Source of the DNA: Eleginops maclovinus
Lineage: Eukaryota; Chordata; Actinopteri; Perciformes; Eleginopidae
Direction of reading: 5' to 3'
DNA: 64,000 nt
Assembly (NCBI RefSeq): GCF_036324505.1
Contig: NC_086357.1
Location: 23,437,793-23,501,792, forward strand
Shown: positions 39,201 through 48,944 of the stretch, piece after piece
How positions within the stretch are numbered: position 1 is the first letter of the stretch
Layout: each line of letters opens with the position of its first letter
Made by a program: the position numbers and the translations under genes
The notes under the pieces: generated by a model
The model's input: the letters and a program-made list of their open reading frames with translations, nothing else
Databases searched by the model: none
What the model was told of the DNA's origin: nothing

Positions 39201-40738
39201 AAGATTTGTTGTTGGATCTGTATGTGTTTAAGGAAGGAAATGTTTGGATATGTTTTAGCACTCCAAGGAGGCGGAAAACTATTTTGATTCATAAACCCAC
39301 GAGAAATTGAAGAAATATCACCCAGCTGCCTCACAGACTCAGAACCAAACAGACAGATATGTGAATGCTGCAATGTCAATCTGCTCAACATAATGCACAA
39401 ACGCATAACATACTCTCGCATTACCACAATTTACGGGAAGTGAGTTCAAAAGCATTGCAAACACAATGAGACGATTCATTCTGGTCGGGGATGCTGCGGA
39501 TGGAGGGCTGAACTGAGCTCCAACAGAACTCATAACTGCTGAGACGCATCCAGCAGACATATGGTTTGTGTTTAGCGAGGAGAAACAATAATCAGATCCG
39601 TTGATCCTCTTCTTGCTGCGAGGATGATTGCTAATATAAAAGTCTGTTCCGTCTAATCATAATTTAGGATGGGGCTGTAATTACCTCCGCCCTCCCTCTC
39701 ACAACAACACTCTGTCTAAACAGGATGGAGCAGCAGGGACTCAGAGCCCATTTTCCACTCTGGATGTTTGACATGTGCTCATTTCATCTGTGTAATTGTT
39801 CTGAAATTATGCTTTCACTGATGAGCCAAAATTCTACTTTTTTTTTTATTCAAATAGGTTTCATTTGATCCTTAAGAGATCTCCATGATTAATATTATAC
39901 TACAAATGAAAGAAAAATAGATCTTTCAATTCATTATTATTTAAAATACTGTTTTAAGATGTCCAAACTTTAAGTTACCAAGCTTTCCATATTTACCTAA
40001 ATGAGCCAACATCACATGAAAACGATGCCCTGCCTTGTTAACATCCATATGAAATGCACACTTGCTTGGCAGTTATTGCACACACTATACATCACTTCAC
40101 ATGGCCTTCGTTTGCAGCATTGACTTTGATTCTGGTGTTATTTATGAATTGGCTGAGGATCCAAGTGAGATCTGGGTTTAATTAGCAGGGCTAATCCACA
40201 AACAGAGCTCTCAACACAAATACACATCTGGTTCAAAGGATGCTCTCCAGGAGCCATGTGGAATCAACATTATTTTTGGGATTTTATCTCAAATAAACCA
40301 TGAAACTGCTAATTGGTCAAATTGGCAAATAGACCGAAAATGTTATTGTTATCCTCACAGTTTGTTTGAATGGGATCAAAAATAGCTACGTGACTCCGTT
40401 AAATCAACTTTTAAACACCTCAAAGCATCAATAAAACGGGGATCTAAGAGGGGCTTACCTTGCACGGGGGGGAGAGACAGGCAAGATCGCGGAGCTTTGG
40501 CCGCCAGATGCGCCTTCTCTTCGGACGCGCTGAATCTCTTCGGGCTGGCGCAGTTCATGTGCGTCGGGGTTTCATTGGGACTCCGGCAAATCTGCGATCC
40601 GAAACCGCCGCTGCCGGCTCTCCACGCACACAGGTCCGCCTTGCTGCCGTACACCGAGAGCGAAAGGCCGGGGAAGTCGGAGAAAGTTTGGGTCTGACAG
40701 TGGCTCACCATCCCGAACAGCGCTGAGGGGTTCTGCAT
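7693..40738 (-). CDS. glis1: GLIS-family zinc-finger transcription factor, best match GLIS1 (5' part, three coding exons)
   Basis: GLIS1 is a nuclear Kruppel-like factor related to GLI and ZIC that binds GLI-type DNA sites through five C2H2 fingers. Three exons join in phase (280 + 187 + 1516 nt) to give 661 residues. Finger 1 begins at about residue 593 (CRWIDC...HIEKVH) and finger 2 at about 627 (CFWAGC...HMRVH). The exon stops two residues after the linker HSGEKPNK, inside finger 3. Two SUMO-type KxE motifs (IKQE, residues 188-191; LKQE, 486-489) lie in the low-complexity N-terminal region. The start ATG is preceded by an in-frame TGA six bases upstream. Fingers 3-5 are not found in the 7.7 kb to the left and must lie outside the window. 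GLIS1 is preferred over GLIS3 because of the AAYEQQ and KCM residues, recalled from the families, and because dio1 and ssbp3 are neighbours. GLIS3 is the alternative. The family call is secure; the paralogue is less so. Confidence 0.82.
9209..10427 (-). other. glis1: glis1 intron between the second coding exon and the zinc-finger exon
   Basis: This 1.2-kb intron is bounded by a clear GT donor and AG acceptor on the minus strand. I see no repeat, RNA gene or additional exon in it. Confidence 0.75.
10428..10614 (-). CDS. glis1: glis1 second coding exon
   Basis: It encodes about 62 residues (VNGAYCSEKDLETELGDAEG...PHQDT). The acceptor is CTTCTCTGCCAG|TG and the donor ACACCAG|GTAAAC. The phases fit both neighbouring exons: the last two bases AG plus A from the next exon make an Arg codon. 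It is rich in acidic residues and carries no recognisable domain. It sits 29.8 kb downstream of the first coding exon and 1.2 kb upstream of the zinc-finger exon. Confidence 0.8.
11866..12078 (+). mobile_element. LINE-like 3' end relic
   Basis: In one frame the sequence reads FQSRHKTHLFSSAYP near 11892-11936, a C-terminal signature common at the ends of fish non-LTR retrotransposons. It is followed by TTGTAAAGCGACTTTT, a TATAAAA-like stretch and a short (TTA)n tail, the usual order of such 3' ends. Only the 3' end survives and there is no intact reverse transcriptase. The family assignment is from memory. Confidence 0.55.
12484..12509. repeat. (AAT)n microsatellite
   Basis: Eight to nine trinucleotide units between unique flanks. 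Confidence 0.9.
13905..14115. repeat. Degenerate minisatellite built on ATTCTGACTTTAAA / AATTCTGAGAAAAA
   Basis: Units such as AGGATTCTGAGAAAAAAGTC, GAATTCTGACTTTAAATTC and AAAATTCTGAGGAAAAAGG recur with drift across about 210 bp. The two alternating half-units are partly complementary, so short hairpins can form. I see no coding capacity. Confidence 0.7.
14761..14793. repeat. (TG)n microsatellite
   Basis: About 16 TG units with one interruption (TGTATG). Confidence 0.9.
15098..15288 (-). mobile_element. tRNA-derived SINE
   Basis: Read on the minus strand it opens with a tRNA-like head containing an A-box-like TGGCGCGGTGGGA and a degenerate B box (GGTTCTGTCC). A core follows (TGTGTCCCTGGGCAA), and it closes with GTCGCTATTGATAAACGCGT, close to the GTCGCTTTGGATAAAAGCGT tail of a common teleost SINE type. 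It is a fossil copy with mutated promoter boxes, so transcription by RNA polymerase III is doubtful. Confidence 0.7.
16020..16337 (+). mobile_element. MITE-like repeat, 5'-truncated copy
   Basis: It shares long blocks with the copy at 50062-50508, for example CACCCTCTGTCTGAAACCAG, GTCTGCTCTGATTGGTTA, GTGTTACATAGTGATGTCA and CCTTTGCAGACCATTTACAT. Its right end (AAGCATAATGGGGTAA) resembles the terminal repeat of that family, while the left terminus is missing. Confidence 0.65.
16466..16525 (-). mobile_element. SINE tail fragment
   Basis: On the minus strand, GAGTCATTTTGGATAAAAGA followed by ATCATCTAAATGAAGGTAAT matches the 3' tail seen in the SINE at 15098-15288. The head is missing, as expected of a 5'-truncated insertion. 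Confidence 0.55.
21837..22012 (-). mobile_element. tRNA-derived SINE with target-site duplication
   Basis: On the minus strand it starts GGCCCCGGCCGTTGCGCAAC and contains an intact B box (GGGTTCGATTCCCG). It ends in a CTGTCCTGTCCGATTAAAGG / CAAAAAGCCCCCAGAAAATA tail. Flanking copies of ATTACGTTAGCTTTT (21822-21836) and ATTATGTTAGCTTTT (22013-22027) form a 15-bp target duplication with a single mismatch. That proves retroposition and suggests a fairly young insertion. A tRNA gene is excluded because no cloverleaf or 3' acceptor arm follows the B box. Confidence 0.85.
22340..22865 (+). mobile_element. Dispersed teleost repeat
   Basis: The order CATGCTGATGTTTAGCAGGT, GAATGCTAACGTTTGCTAAT, AAAGTACAGCT, GAACCTCATGGTGGCGCTAT, GTCATGGCAATCCATCCAAT and AGTGGTGGACCAACCAAC is one I recognise from many teleost introns. 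It has no coding frame. Its class, non-autonomous DNA element or LINE-derived, cannot be decided from this copy. Confidence 0.65.
25504..25543. repeat. Near-perfect inverted repeat (hairpin)
   Basis: TTCCCATGTTTT pairs with AAAACATGGGAA and the inner ACATT pairs with AATGT. This gives a 17-bp stem interrupted only by one unpaired C around a 5-base loop (TATAT). Confidence 0.9.
25751..25960 (+). repeat. Three-copy imperfect tandem repeat, unit about 65-75 bp
   Basis: Units begin at 25751, 25816 and 25890 with CTTAAATGTGAACA, CTTAAATGTGAACA and CTTGAATGTGACCA. Each continues with a CATAT-type spacer, an AAGCTT/AAACCT block, TTTTTCGTAA or TTTTTTGAAA, and a GGGAAAAT or related block. No coding potential is seen. 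Confidence 0.8.
28966..29215 (+). mobile_element. LINE-type 3' end with terminal TTCTGATTCTGATT
   Basis: The right half (TTTGCTGTAACAATGTAAAT, TTCCCC, AAAAGGAATTCTGATTCTGA) is a common teleost LINE 3' terminus. The left edge carries AATCAGAATCTTTATTT, the inverted form of a similar tail, so two tails face outwards. No reverse-transcriptase frame remains. Confidence 0.55.
30494..30537. repeat. (CA)n microsatellite with CGTA interruptions
   Basis: Two ACACGT interruptions followed by about 13 pure CA units. Confidence 0.9.
31663..31962 (+). mobile_element. tRNA-derived SINE, family member 1
   Basis: The head has an A-box-like AGTGGCTCAGTCAGTAGGGG and a B-box region damaged by a short deletion (CCAGTTCCCC). 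The body (CATTGCTCCCCGGGTGCTGC, CTAGTACTAGGATGGGTTAA) and tail (GACTAATAAAGAGGGTTTCA) match the copy at 42721-43060 almost base for base. The damaged B box argues that this copy is inactive. Confidence 0.8.
32816..33320 (+). mobile_element. Non-autonomous hAT-like element (MITE), 505 bp
   Basis: It is bounded by CAGAGGTGTAAAGTAACTAA on the left and GAGTACTTCTCCCACCTCTG on the right, giving an inverted CAGAGGTG terminus. Flanks CTCACATC (32808-32815) and CTCACAGT (33321-33328) agree at six of eight positions, consistent with the 8-bp duplications of hAT elements. The interior is filled with TACTTTTACTT-type blocks and encodes nothing. The superfamily rests on duplication length and terminus only. 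Confidence 0.75.
34960..35205 (+). mobile_element. Dispersed teleost repeat ending in CTATATAAATTCCATTTGAT
   Basis: GTGTCCATCCTGGAAGATGG, TGAGGATTCTCCCATTTATT, AGGACAGAGCATGTTGTATG, CTGTAAACCCCCTGAG and the terminal CTATATAAATTCCATTTGAT occur in the order of a very common fish repeat 3' end. It is a fossil, non-coding copy. Confidence 0.6.
40459..40738 (-). CDS. glis1: glis1 first coding exon
   Basis: It encodes residues 1-93 (MQNPSALFGMVSHCQTQTF...) plus one base. The donor is CAAG|GTAAGC and leaves phase 1, which matches the TG start of the next exon (GTG, Val). The exon is GC-richer than its surroundings, as expected near a promoter. No known domain is visible. The ATG is the first in frame after a TGA, although its -3 base is T, a weak Kozak context. 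Confidence 0.8.
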
Positions 40739-40868
40739 TGATCACTCGGCTTTCCCATGCAGTGTGCTCACATTACCTGCGAATGGAAAATAAATAAAAT
40801 CACTGCATGCGTTCACTTGAACAGGATTGGAACAACTGGTGAAACTTCAGGGATTTGGTGAGACCTAC

Positions 40869-41220
40869 CTTATTCAATTAGCCAATGAGCAGCAGATAGA
40901 AGTCCAATTGCGCAAATCAGCATGTTTATCACAGTGGAAGGAAGAGCGTCTGCAAGCCTGATCGATTGCATCCTCTCAGTGAGTATCAGTCATCAGCATC
41001 CCATGCGTCTCCCCCCCTCGGTCTCCCCCCCTCTCTCTCTCTGATTGGCAACCGGCAAGGCAGCTCCACACTCCACATGAATCCGGAGCACCAATAGAGA
41101 GTGTGTCCGTGTTTTTGTGGGAGGACAGATCTGAATCAAGACAGCTGTGTGTGTTTCTGAGCGAAGAAGTGAAGATAGCGAGCTACTGGGGTTATAATCA
41201 TTATGCATATTTACCCAGCA
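40869..41220 (-). promoter_or_regulatory. glis1: Probable glis1 promoter and non-coding first exon
   Basis: On the minus strand a pyrimidine-rich acceptor (TTTTCCATTCGCAG|G) lies at 40777 and a donor (AATAAG|GTAGGT) at 40868/40869. Together they predict a 92-bp intron in the 5' UTR and a non-coding exon beginning upstream. Further up are a CCAAT box (CCAATCAG, about 41043-41050), a second inverted CCAAT (about 41091-41096) and an AT-rich TTATAA at about 41190-41196. The start site itself cannot be placed from sequence alone. The alternative is that the coding exon simply extends upstream without this intron. Confidence 0.4.
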
Positions 41221-42720
41221 TCCAAAGCTCGATGGAAAGGAAAAAGGTTTTTTAAAAAAGAGAGAAAAGTGTTGTCTAAGCTTTGGTGTTCATCGTCCTC
41301 GGTGCACATCGTCCTCGGTGCGTAATAAGCTACAACCATAATGACATATCACTCAAATGCAGATTTATATCGATATAACGCGGAATACATTTCTTAAAGG
41401 TTATTTATAGACTGTTACTCACGATTTACAATACAGCTTTTATTAGTGTCATGTGTTTTTCAGCCTGCTTAATGTCGATGGGGGTTCAGACGCACACCTT
41501 TGATGTGCTGCTTAGGAGAACTGTGAATTATAGTTGAGTGGAAATTGTAAGATGATTTAAGTTAATGATTCATATTTTGTATAGTTTGGTATGTGTACAA
41601 CAATACTCTAAAACGTGAAATACATGTTGATAGTAAATCAGTTTGAGAAGCATTTGATGAAAATTTGGTGTCGTTTTGTAGGAGCTGCCTTTATTATTTC
41701 AACTGCATGACTTGTTGATTGTTTCTTTTACTTCTATGATTAGCCTAATTTGACTTACTGCAAAGGTAATGGGAGGATTTGGAATATAAAATGTAAAACT
41801 GGACATAAACCGTACTTCAAAGTAATAATGAAACATCTGCTAAATCGTGTCAATGTTCATAATTAATTACGCTTTAAATTGTTCTTTCCTGTAATCCATT
41901 CCAGTGTTGAGAGAGCTGCTTCATCACAGCCGTGTTAGGGTGAGATATGCTGATCTGCAGCGCCTCTGAGTGGCTTTCCCTGGAGGACACATCAGGTCAG
42001 AGTTAAAACTGTCGGCTACATGGTTATTGTTGGGAAAGTGCAAGGCGTGTGTGACAAACTGTCAAGTGAAATTGTATATTTGTTTTGTAACAGGTGAGTT
42101 TTATTAGTAGGTGCAAGGTGAAGTCCTGTTTGTAAAAACGCAAAAAAAGAAAAGAAAAGCAGAACGGGAACAACTGGTTCTGATGCTGCCTTCACGTGCT
42201 GTTGGAAATGTGAATACACGGGAATGAATAGCTACATGAGAAGCTTCGACACAAACATGTTCACAATTTCAGTATAATACACCCTGAATCTGAAAACATT
42301 TAATGTCCTTTATAGTAACTATGTTCAGATGTTGATATATATATTTGAACATTGTTAGTATTGGCATATAATATCTCTGGTTTATTAATAATATTCATCA
42401 TTCTTTCACGACATTTTGCTATTCAAATCCAGTGGATTTTTATAATCTTATTATAATTCTGCAAACATCTTAACTATTGTTTTATCTGGTAAATATGTCG
42501 AATAAATCCTTGCACTTAAAAAAATGATAATGCTCACGTGAAAGTGAAAGAAATCAAAATATTTAATCACGAAATAGGTTGTGACTGATGTGAGTTGGCA
42601 GGCTTTTTCAAAAGTTTTGTAAGTAACGTAAACTTTTGGGATGTGTTTCTTCTATACTTGTAAGTAACTTGACATCAAATGTGTTTGATCAATCATTTGT
42701 TCTAACATTGTATTGTACTT
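41221..42720. other. Intergenic stretch between glis1 and a SINE
   Basis: AT-rich, with no supported gene. A 16-bp near-perfect tandem duplication (CATCGTCCTCGGTGC-type unit) lies at about 41290-41322, just upstream of the presumed glis1 promoter. Confidence 0.6.
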
Positions 42721-43060
42721 GTCCAGCAGTGGCTCAGTCAGGGGCTTGGACTGGGAATCGTAGGGTCGCCAGTTCAAGTCCCCTAACAGACATGAAATAT
42801 GGAAAGTAGACCACTACTTGGAGAGGTCCAAGTTCACCTCTTTTAATCACGAATTCACCTCCTAGGCCCTGCTGTGGTGCCCTTGAGCAAGGCACCGGAC
42901 ACCTCCAATCCCCCCTCCCCATTGCTCCCCGGGTGCTGCACAATAGCTGCCAACTGCTCCTAGTACTAGGATGGGTTAAATGCAGAGGACCAATTTCACT
43001 GTGTGTGCTCTGCTGTGTGCATGTATGTGACTAATAAAGAGGGTTTCATCCTCCGACTCT
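42721..43060 (+). mobile_element. tRNA-derived SINE, family member 2
   Basis: A-box region AGTGGCTCAGTCAGGGG and an intact B box (GTTCAAGTCC). The body and tail are shared with 31663-31962. It has an extra segment around 42840-42856 (TTTTAATCACGAATTCACCT) absent from the sister copy. The 3' end runs into a TCTA/ATA microsatellite. Confidence 0.85.
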
Positions 43061-43081
43061 ATCTCTCTATCTATCTGTATC

Positions 43082-43147
<66 letters not shown>
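43082..43147. repeat. (AAT)n microsatellite
   Basis: About 22 pure trinucleotide units directly after the SINE tail. Predicted poly-Asn and poly-Tyr frames here are artefacts of the repeat. Confidence 0.97.
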
Positions 43148-44457
43148 GGGTTCTAAAACTGGAAAGTGGCAGTGGTCTAACCCGGCAGAGGACAGGGGAT
43201 GTGCTTGTGTGGAAAATACTTTACAGAAACCTAGGTGGATACTCAACGAACGCATGGGAAGCCCTGCACAGCAAGTTGCATCAATTCACGAATACCAATC
43301 AAGTAAAGGGGAAAACATTTAATAAACAATTGTAATAATATCACTTTTGACAGTCTGGAAAATATACCTGCTACCAAGGAAGTGAGGAAAGCGACTGAGA
43401 GAGGGTAACAGAAGTGAATCATTTAGAACAGCAGTCTGTCTGTGTGTCTGTATTGAGTGGCTTTATAACACAATTCACTCTTTTTTATTTAGCAAGGAAG
43501 ACACATCCATCACTGGGAGGCCATACTAAAGAGGTGCTGGACCTAAAGAAGACACTTTTTTCATATTCAAATTTTTAAATACCTGTTAGGGAATATTTTG
43601 TGTAAGCTTGTAACCTTTAGCTCAGGCCTGTGACCTCTTCACACATGTGACCATTGGGCTCCTCACAGCTGCTTGTGTACTACTTGTTTTCAAGTTAGCC
43701 AGTTGTGTCCTTCCTCTCTGTCCTCCTCTGGCATAGGCTAACAGCCTTGCATGTGCTGTTATTTTCATTAAGGAGGGGCAGCCTGGGCTTCCGAAGTCTT
43801 GTTGTTCCTACAGTGGGTACACGCTCATGCTGACCTAAGACTGTCCTTTTTGTTTAGACAGTTTATCTGGACCCAGATGCTCCGGTAAACACCATATTTG
43901 TGACCTAGATGAAATTTTAAGTTAGACGTATTGTCCTAGATTGTTTAGTCTGCTGCTCTAAGAATGTTGATTACCCATTCGGAACTAGTTAAAACCTCTT
44001 CCTATCCCTGAGATCTACCATAGTTAAATCCCAGAAGAAAAATGGACTGGCGTATGCCTGAAGGCTCAAACACAAACAATCTTTGTATTTTACATTTGAA
44101 TTTTTAAGAACATATAAAACACTACCAACACTACGCCAAGTTAAACCCATGCTTTAAATGCAACAGTGATAAAGGAGCATTTTTAAGAGGGTAATGTGGT
44201 CAAAGGTTTAAGCCAGATAACAAAACTGAAATTATCTTTAGGCAACAGTTGAGCATCCTTGGTATCTACCACAGGGACTTTATCGCCAACAACAGTGACT
44301 GTGCAGCAGTGGCATAGCTTGGCATATTTTAGGTGGCTTTAGACCCCCCTAGAGGATGTGAAGTCCACCCTACTCCCAAGATGTGTCAACATGACTAAAG
44401 CCAGGTAACATCGACCTGGTTAACAAGACTAATTCAGACTAATTAAGACTTTTCACC
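43148..44457. other. Intergenic stretch with no supported feature
   Basis: No gene, RNA or clear repeat is seen between the microsatellite and the LINE relic. Confidence 0.5.
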
Positions 44458-45095
44458 CTACTCCCATCCGGTAGGCGTTACAGAAGCCTCCGCTCCCGCA
44501 CCCGTAGGCTGAGAAAAAGCTTCTTTCGTGAGGCTGTGCCCCTGCTGAACTCCACTCCCTCACTCCATTCGCATCATTGCACTCACTACTGTACTCTTTG
44601 GTAATTGTAGAACTCGTTAATTGCACTATTCATATCTCCATTGACTGAATAACTTCACTGCTCATATGATACTGTACACATAACCATGTGTACATGTTGC
44701 TTAAACTGTTTACACTGCTTATACTGTTTGTACTGTTTACTGTTTGCACATATAACCCATATCGCATCATTGCACTCACTACTGCACTGTTACTGTTAAT
44801 AACGAACATGTTATTTCACTATTCATCCTGCATTGATTGAATTAATATACTGTATATAAGTAATCTACACACAACCAACTGTACAGGTTGTTCATACTGT
44901 CTATACTGTGCATATACAATCTGTAGATACTGCATACAATTCCTAAATGCTTACTGGTATAACATGTATATAGTAATTTATTTTCTCCCATATTACAGTA
45001 CATCTTTGCACCTTCTGGTTGGATGCTAACTGCATTTCATTGGCTTGTACCTGTACTTTGCACAATGACAATAAAGTTGATTCTAATCTAATATA
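44458..45095 (+). mobile_element. LINE 3' end (L2-like) with ACAATGACAATAAAGTTGAT tail
   Basis: About 32 codons at 44458-44553 read LPSGRRYRSLRSRTRRLRK and onward to a FFREAVPLLN-type end, a C-terminal motif of fish non-LTR retrotransposons. After the stop comes a long 3' UTR with two copies of GCATCATTGCACTCACTACT (about 44570 and 44764). The terminus is TTTGCACAATGACAATAAAG and then TTGATTCTAATCTAAT. Severe 5' truncation is normal for LINE insertions. The L2 assignment is from memory. Confidence 0.7.
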
Positions 45096-45278
45096 TTGAC
45101 GACACAACCAGCACAACACACTATGGGTGTGTAATGGCTCTGCTCAGTGCAAAACTCCCAGACTTACTTATCCACCATCATGCCATCTGAGTTCCTTTAA
45201 TGGTTACTGTACTGCCATGCCCCCCACACACCTTAAGAAAAGAGGCCCCGAAAATGTTTTAGTGCTCGCATTAGCGCG

Positions 45279-46775
<1,497 letters not shown>

Positions 46776-47112
46776 ATGTCTCCGAACAGGTTGATGGTCT
46801 ATTTTACGACAGCAGGCGTATTTTGCTTCATGGTAGTAGCCAATATCATACTGGGCATTATGCTTTATGTATCACCACGTCTCGCCAAGAAGCTGATCCT
46901 CAAAATGGGTGAAAGAGTCACTATGACCCAGAATCCTAAATTTAAGTTTGAAGATTGGGGTCCGACGTTTGGCTCCTTCAAGTTCTTCAAAACCGCCTCT
47001 CATCACTTGTGGCTGTCCCTCGGACAAAAGGCGTTTGTGGGGGAAGAAGCTCCGGACGCAGCTGTGGTCAGTATGGAGGGAACGAAATCAAGAATCAGCC
47101 AGTTCATGAAAG
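46776..47112 (+). CDS. dio1: dio1 exon 1
   Basis: It encodes residues 1-112 ([20 protein letters not shown]...ISQFMK) plus the first base of codon 113. The donor is ATGAAAG|GTACGT. It includes the membrane anchor, a basic stretch after it (RLAKKLILK) and the linker region that leads into the catalytic fold. The following intron is only 78 bp. Confidence 0.93.
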
Positions 47113-48655
47113 GTACGTGGTGAGATGTGGTGTTATTGTCTGCTTATACCTCAAAATGCTGCCTAATGTAGAGCTGTATTTTATCTGCAGACAACAGAGT
47201 GCTGGTGTTGAATTTCGGTAGTTGCACCTGACCCCCGTTTATGTACAAACTTGAGGAGTTCAAGCAACTCGTCAAGGACTTCAGCGATGTAGCTGACTTT
47301 CTTGTGATCTACATCGAGGAGGCGCATTCAACAGGTAAGTGAAGGCAGCACGAGTGGAAAGTCAAGTCATTGTTATATCACCATGAATTTATTGATGGAG
47401 AAAGTATGCATACACAGTGTGTAAAGGTAAGGTCAACAAAGAAATAAAGTACACATTGAACAATAATAAAGCACAATTAAGGAAATAAGATAAAGATGGA
47501 TGAATGCCTCAAAAAATGTGTTTGTTACTGAAAGAACAGAATAATCTTTATGTCTTAATGTCCTTTAACACCCCAACCCTGCTTTGACATTGTTTTCTAT
47601 TGAAAATATATTATTTATTGTTTTCAGGATTACTTCACTTAATTTTTATGAATGAATACATTCTAAACTCTCAGGTCAAGTCTTTTTTATTTATATCATT
47701 GCATTCTATGTTTCTCCAGAACATTCGAACATTGGGTCTTTGAGTTCAGCCCCCCCCCAAAAAAAGCTCCCTATAAAAAGCCCCTATTGTAGTGCTGTGC
47801 ATTGAGTTCTGGCAGTAGCACTGCCATAGGTCTGGGCTGCATTCACTCCAATAAAATGATGCAATGCACTTATGCAACATCCCAAAAAAAATCACATTTA
47901 TTATTCCATCCCTAACTTGGAAGTTGTGCTTCGTAAAATAAATTGAAGTGTTATCACATTTCTTATTTTCTGTGTCAGACGGTTGGTCTTTTGAAAACAA
48001 CGTCGACATCAACCAGCACAAGAGCCTGGAGGACAGGCTGTCCGCGGCACAGATCCTGCTTCAAAAGGAGCCCCTTTGTCCGGTGGTTGTGGATGAAATG
48101 GACAATTCTGCTGCCATAAAGTACGGTGCTCTGCCTGAGAGGCTCTTCGCGCTGCAGGCTGGGAAAGTTGTCTACAAGGTGAGATCTGTCAAACTAAAGC
48201 AAATTGGTATAGTTTTATATTATGTATAGGGATTGGAGATTTTCCAGGTAAATGTTCTTTTGCTGCACAATCACCGCTAGGAGCCCTTAATGCCTCTAAA
48301 TTATCTTTAGCACACAGTAGGGCAATCCTTTCATGCAATTGCGTGAATAAAAGTCATTCCAGCACGCAACATGTTCTCACGCATCAGGAGGAGCATTGAA
48401 ACATAGACACAACAATACAATTCTGGGCATGGTGCCCGGTTTATGTTTGCCAAGTCAGAAGTGTAAAATTACATGTTATCAGATGTCACGGACGTTATGG
48501 TCGGGTTCTTTCTGAAAGCGTAATATATATATTTATAAAGGATAATGTTCTTTTCTTTTGCATAACATTTATTCCTCTGTGTTCTCTAGGGGGGCAGAGG
48601 GCCTTGGGACTACAATCCAATGGAGTTGCGTGCATTCCTGCAGAAAATAAAATAA
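46776..48655 (+). CDS. dio1: Type 1 iodothyronine deiodinase (selenoprotein), complete, four exons
   Basis: The enzyme removes iodine from thyroxine and its metabolites using a thiol cofactor, acting as a homodimer in endoplasmic-reticulum or plasma membrane. Four exons (337, 144, 200 and 66 nt) join in phase to 248 codons, essentially the mammalian length of 249. Residues about 9-33 form a hydrophobic N-terminal anchor. The thioredoxin-fold active site GSCT-Sec-PP lies at 122-128, with Sec126 encoded by TGA at 47229-47231. His158 (in EEAH), His174 and Cys194 fall at the positions known to matter in mammalian type 1 enzyme. The C-terminus has GPWDYNP. The start codon AAGCATG has A at -3; in-frame GTGs upstream are not needed. 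Translation needs the SECIS downstream, and conventional gene callers would stop at residue 125. Confidence 0.96.
47191..47334 (+). CDS. dio1: dio1 exon 2 with selenocysteine codon
   Basis: It encodes residues 113-160 ([20 protein letters not shown]...EEAHST). The acceptor is TTTTATCTGCAG|AC and the donor TCAACAG|GTAAGT. The TGA at 47229-47231 lies in the middle of the conserved active-site sequence with a continuing conserved frame after it, so it is selenocysteine and not a stop. Pro128 replaces the Ser found in mammalian type 1 enzymes. Confidence 0.95.
47979..48178 (+). CDS. dio1: dio1 exon 3
   Basis: It encodes residues 161-227 ([20 protein letters not shown]...AGKVVYK), with His174 and Cys194. 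The acceptor is TTCTGTGTCAG|AC and the donor TACAAG|GTGAGA. The phase fits both neighbours. Confidence 0.95.
48590..48655 (+). CDS. dio1: dio1 exon 4, C-terminus and stop
   Basis: It encodes [20 protein letters not shown] plus Lys and a TAA stop at 48653-48655. The acceptor is TGTTCTCTAG|GG. GPWxYNP is the conserved C-terminal motif of deiodinases. Confidence 0.93.
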   Translation, partial: GGRGPWDYNPMELRAFLQKIK

Positions 48656-48944
48656 GTCCATCCGACCACAATTATATGTAAGGGTCTCTGATTTCTGATT
48701 TGAATAGGGGTATCACATTATAACCAACATGTGTGACTGATAAACAATACCATACTCTTTTTTAATCAAGACTTATTTCACTGGTACATCAACATTTGGC
48801 TCTATAACTGCTCTCTAGCATCTCTGACATTACATTTTAAATGAGTAGAGATATTGTAACCCCTCCAAAATTGTACTATATTCTTCCAGGCTCTCCTGTA
48901 CTCTGGAAACATACCTCTGCTGCCAATCTCTGAGTTAGAATTTG

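Larger units (their letters stand above)
10615..40458 (-). other. glis1: glis1 29.8-kb intron
   Basis: It lies between two coding exons whose phases match, so no obligatory coding exon is missing, although an alternative first exon could be hidden here. It carries LINE and SINE relics, two MITE-like elements, minisatellites and candidate conserved non-coding blocks, listed separately. The remaining stretches of more than 300 bases are plain AT-rich intron with no supported gene. Confidence 0.7.

Noticed and set aside
10615..40458. A nested gene or novel multi-gene system inside the large glis1 intron
   Set aside because: Frames were read on both strands; none carries a recognisable domain or coherent exon series, and the dense features are transposon relics and microsatellites.
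40460..40726. 88-codon open frame on the plus strand
   Set aside because: Antisense shadow of the first glis1 coding exon.
43003..43335. Protein with a poly-Asn tract
   Set aside because: Produced by the AAT microsatellite joined to unrelated sequence.
47119..47235. dio1 as a pseudogene with a premature stop
   Set aside because: The TGA sits exactly at the selenocysteine position, all four exons keep frame and splice sites, and a SECIS follows.
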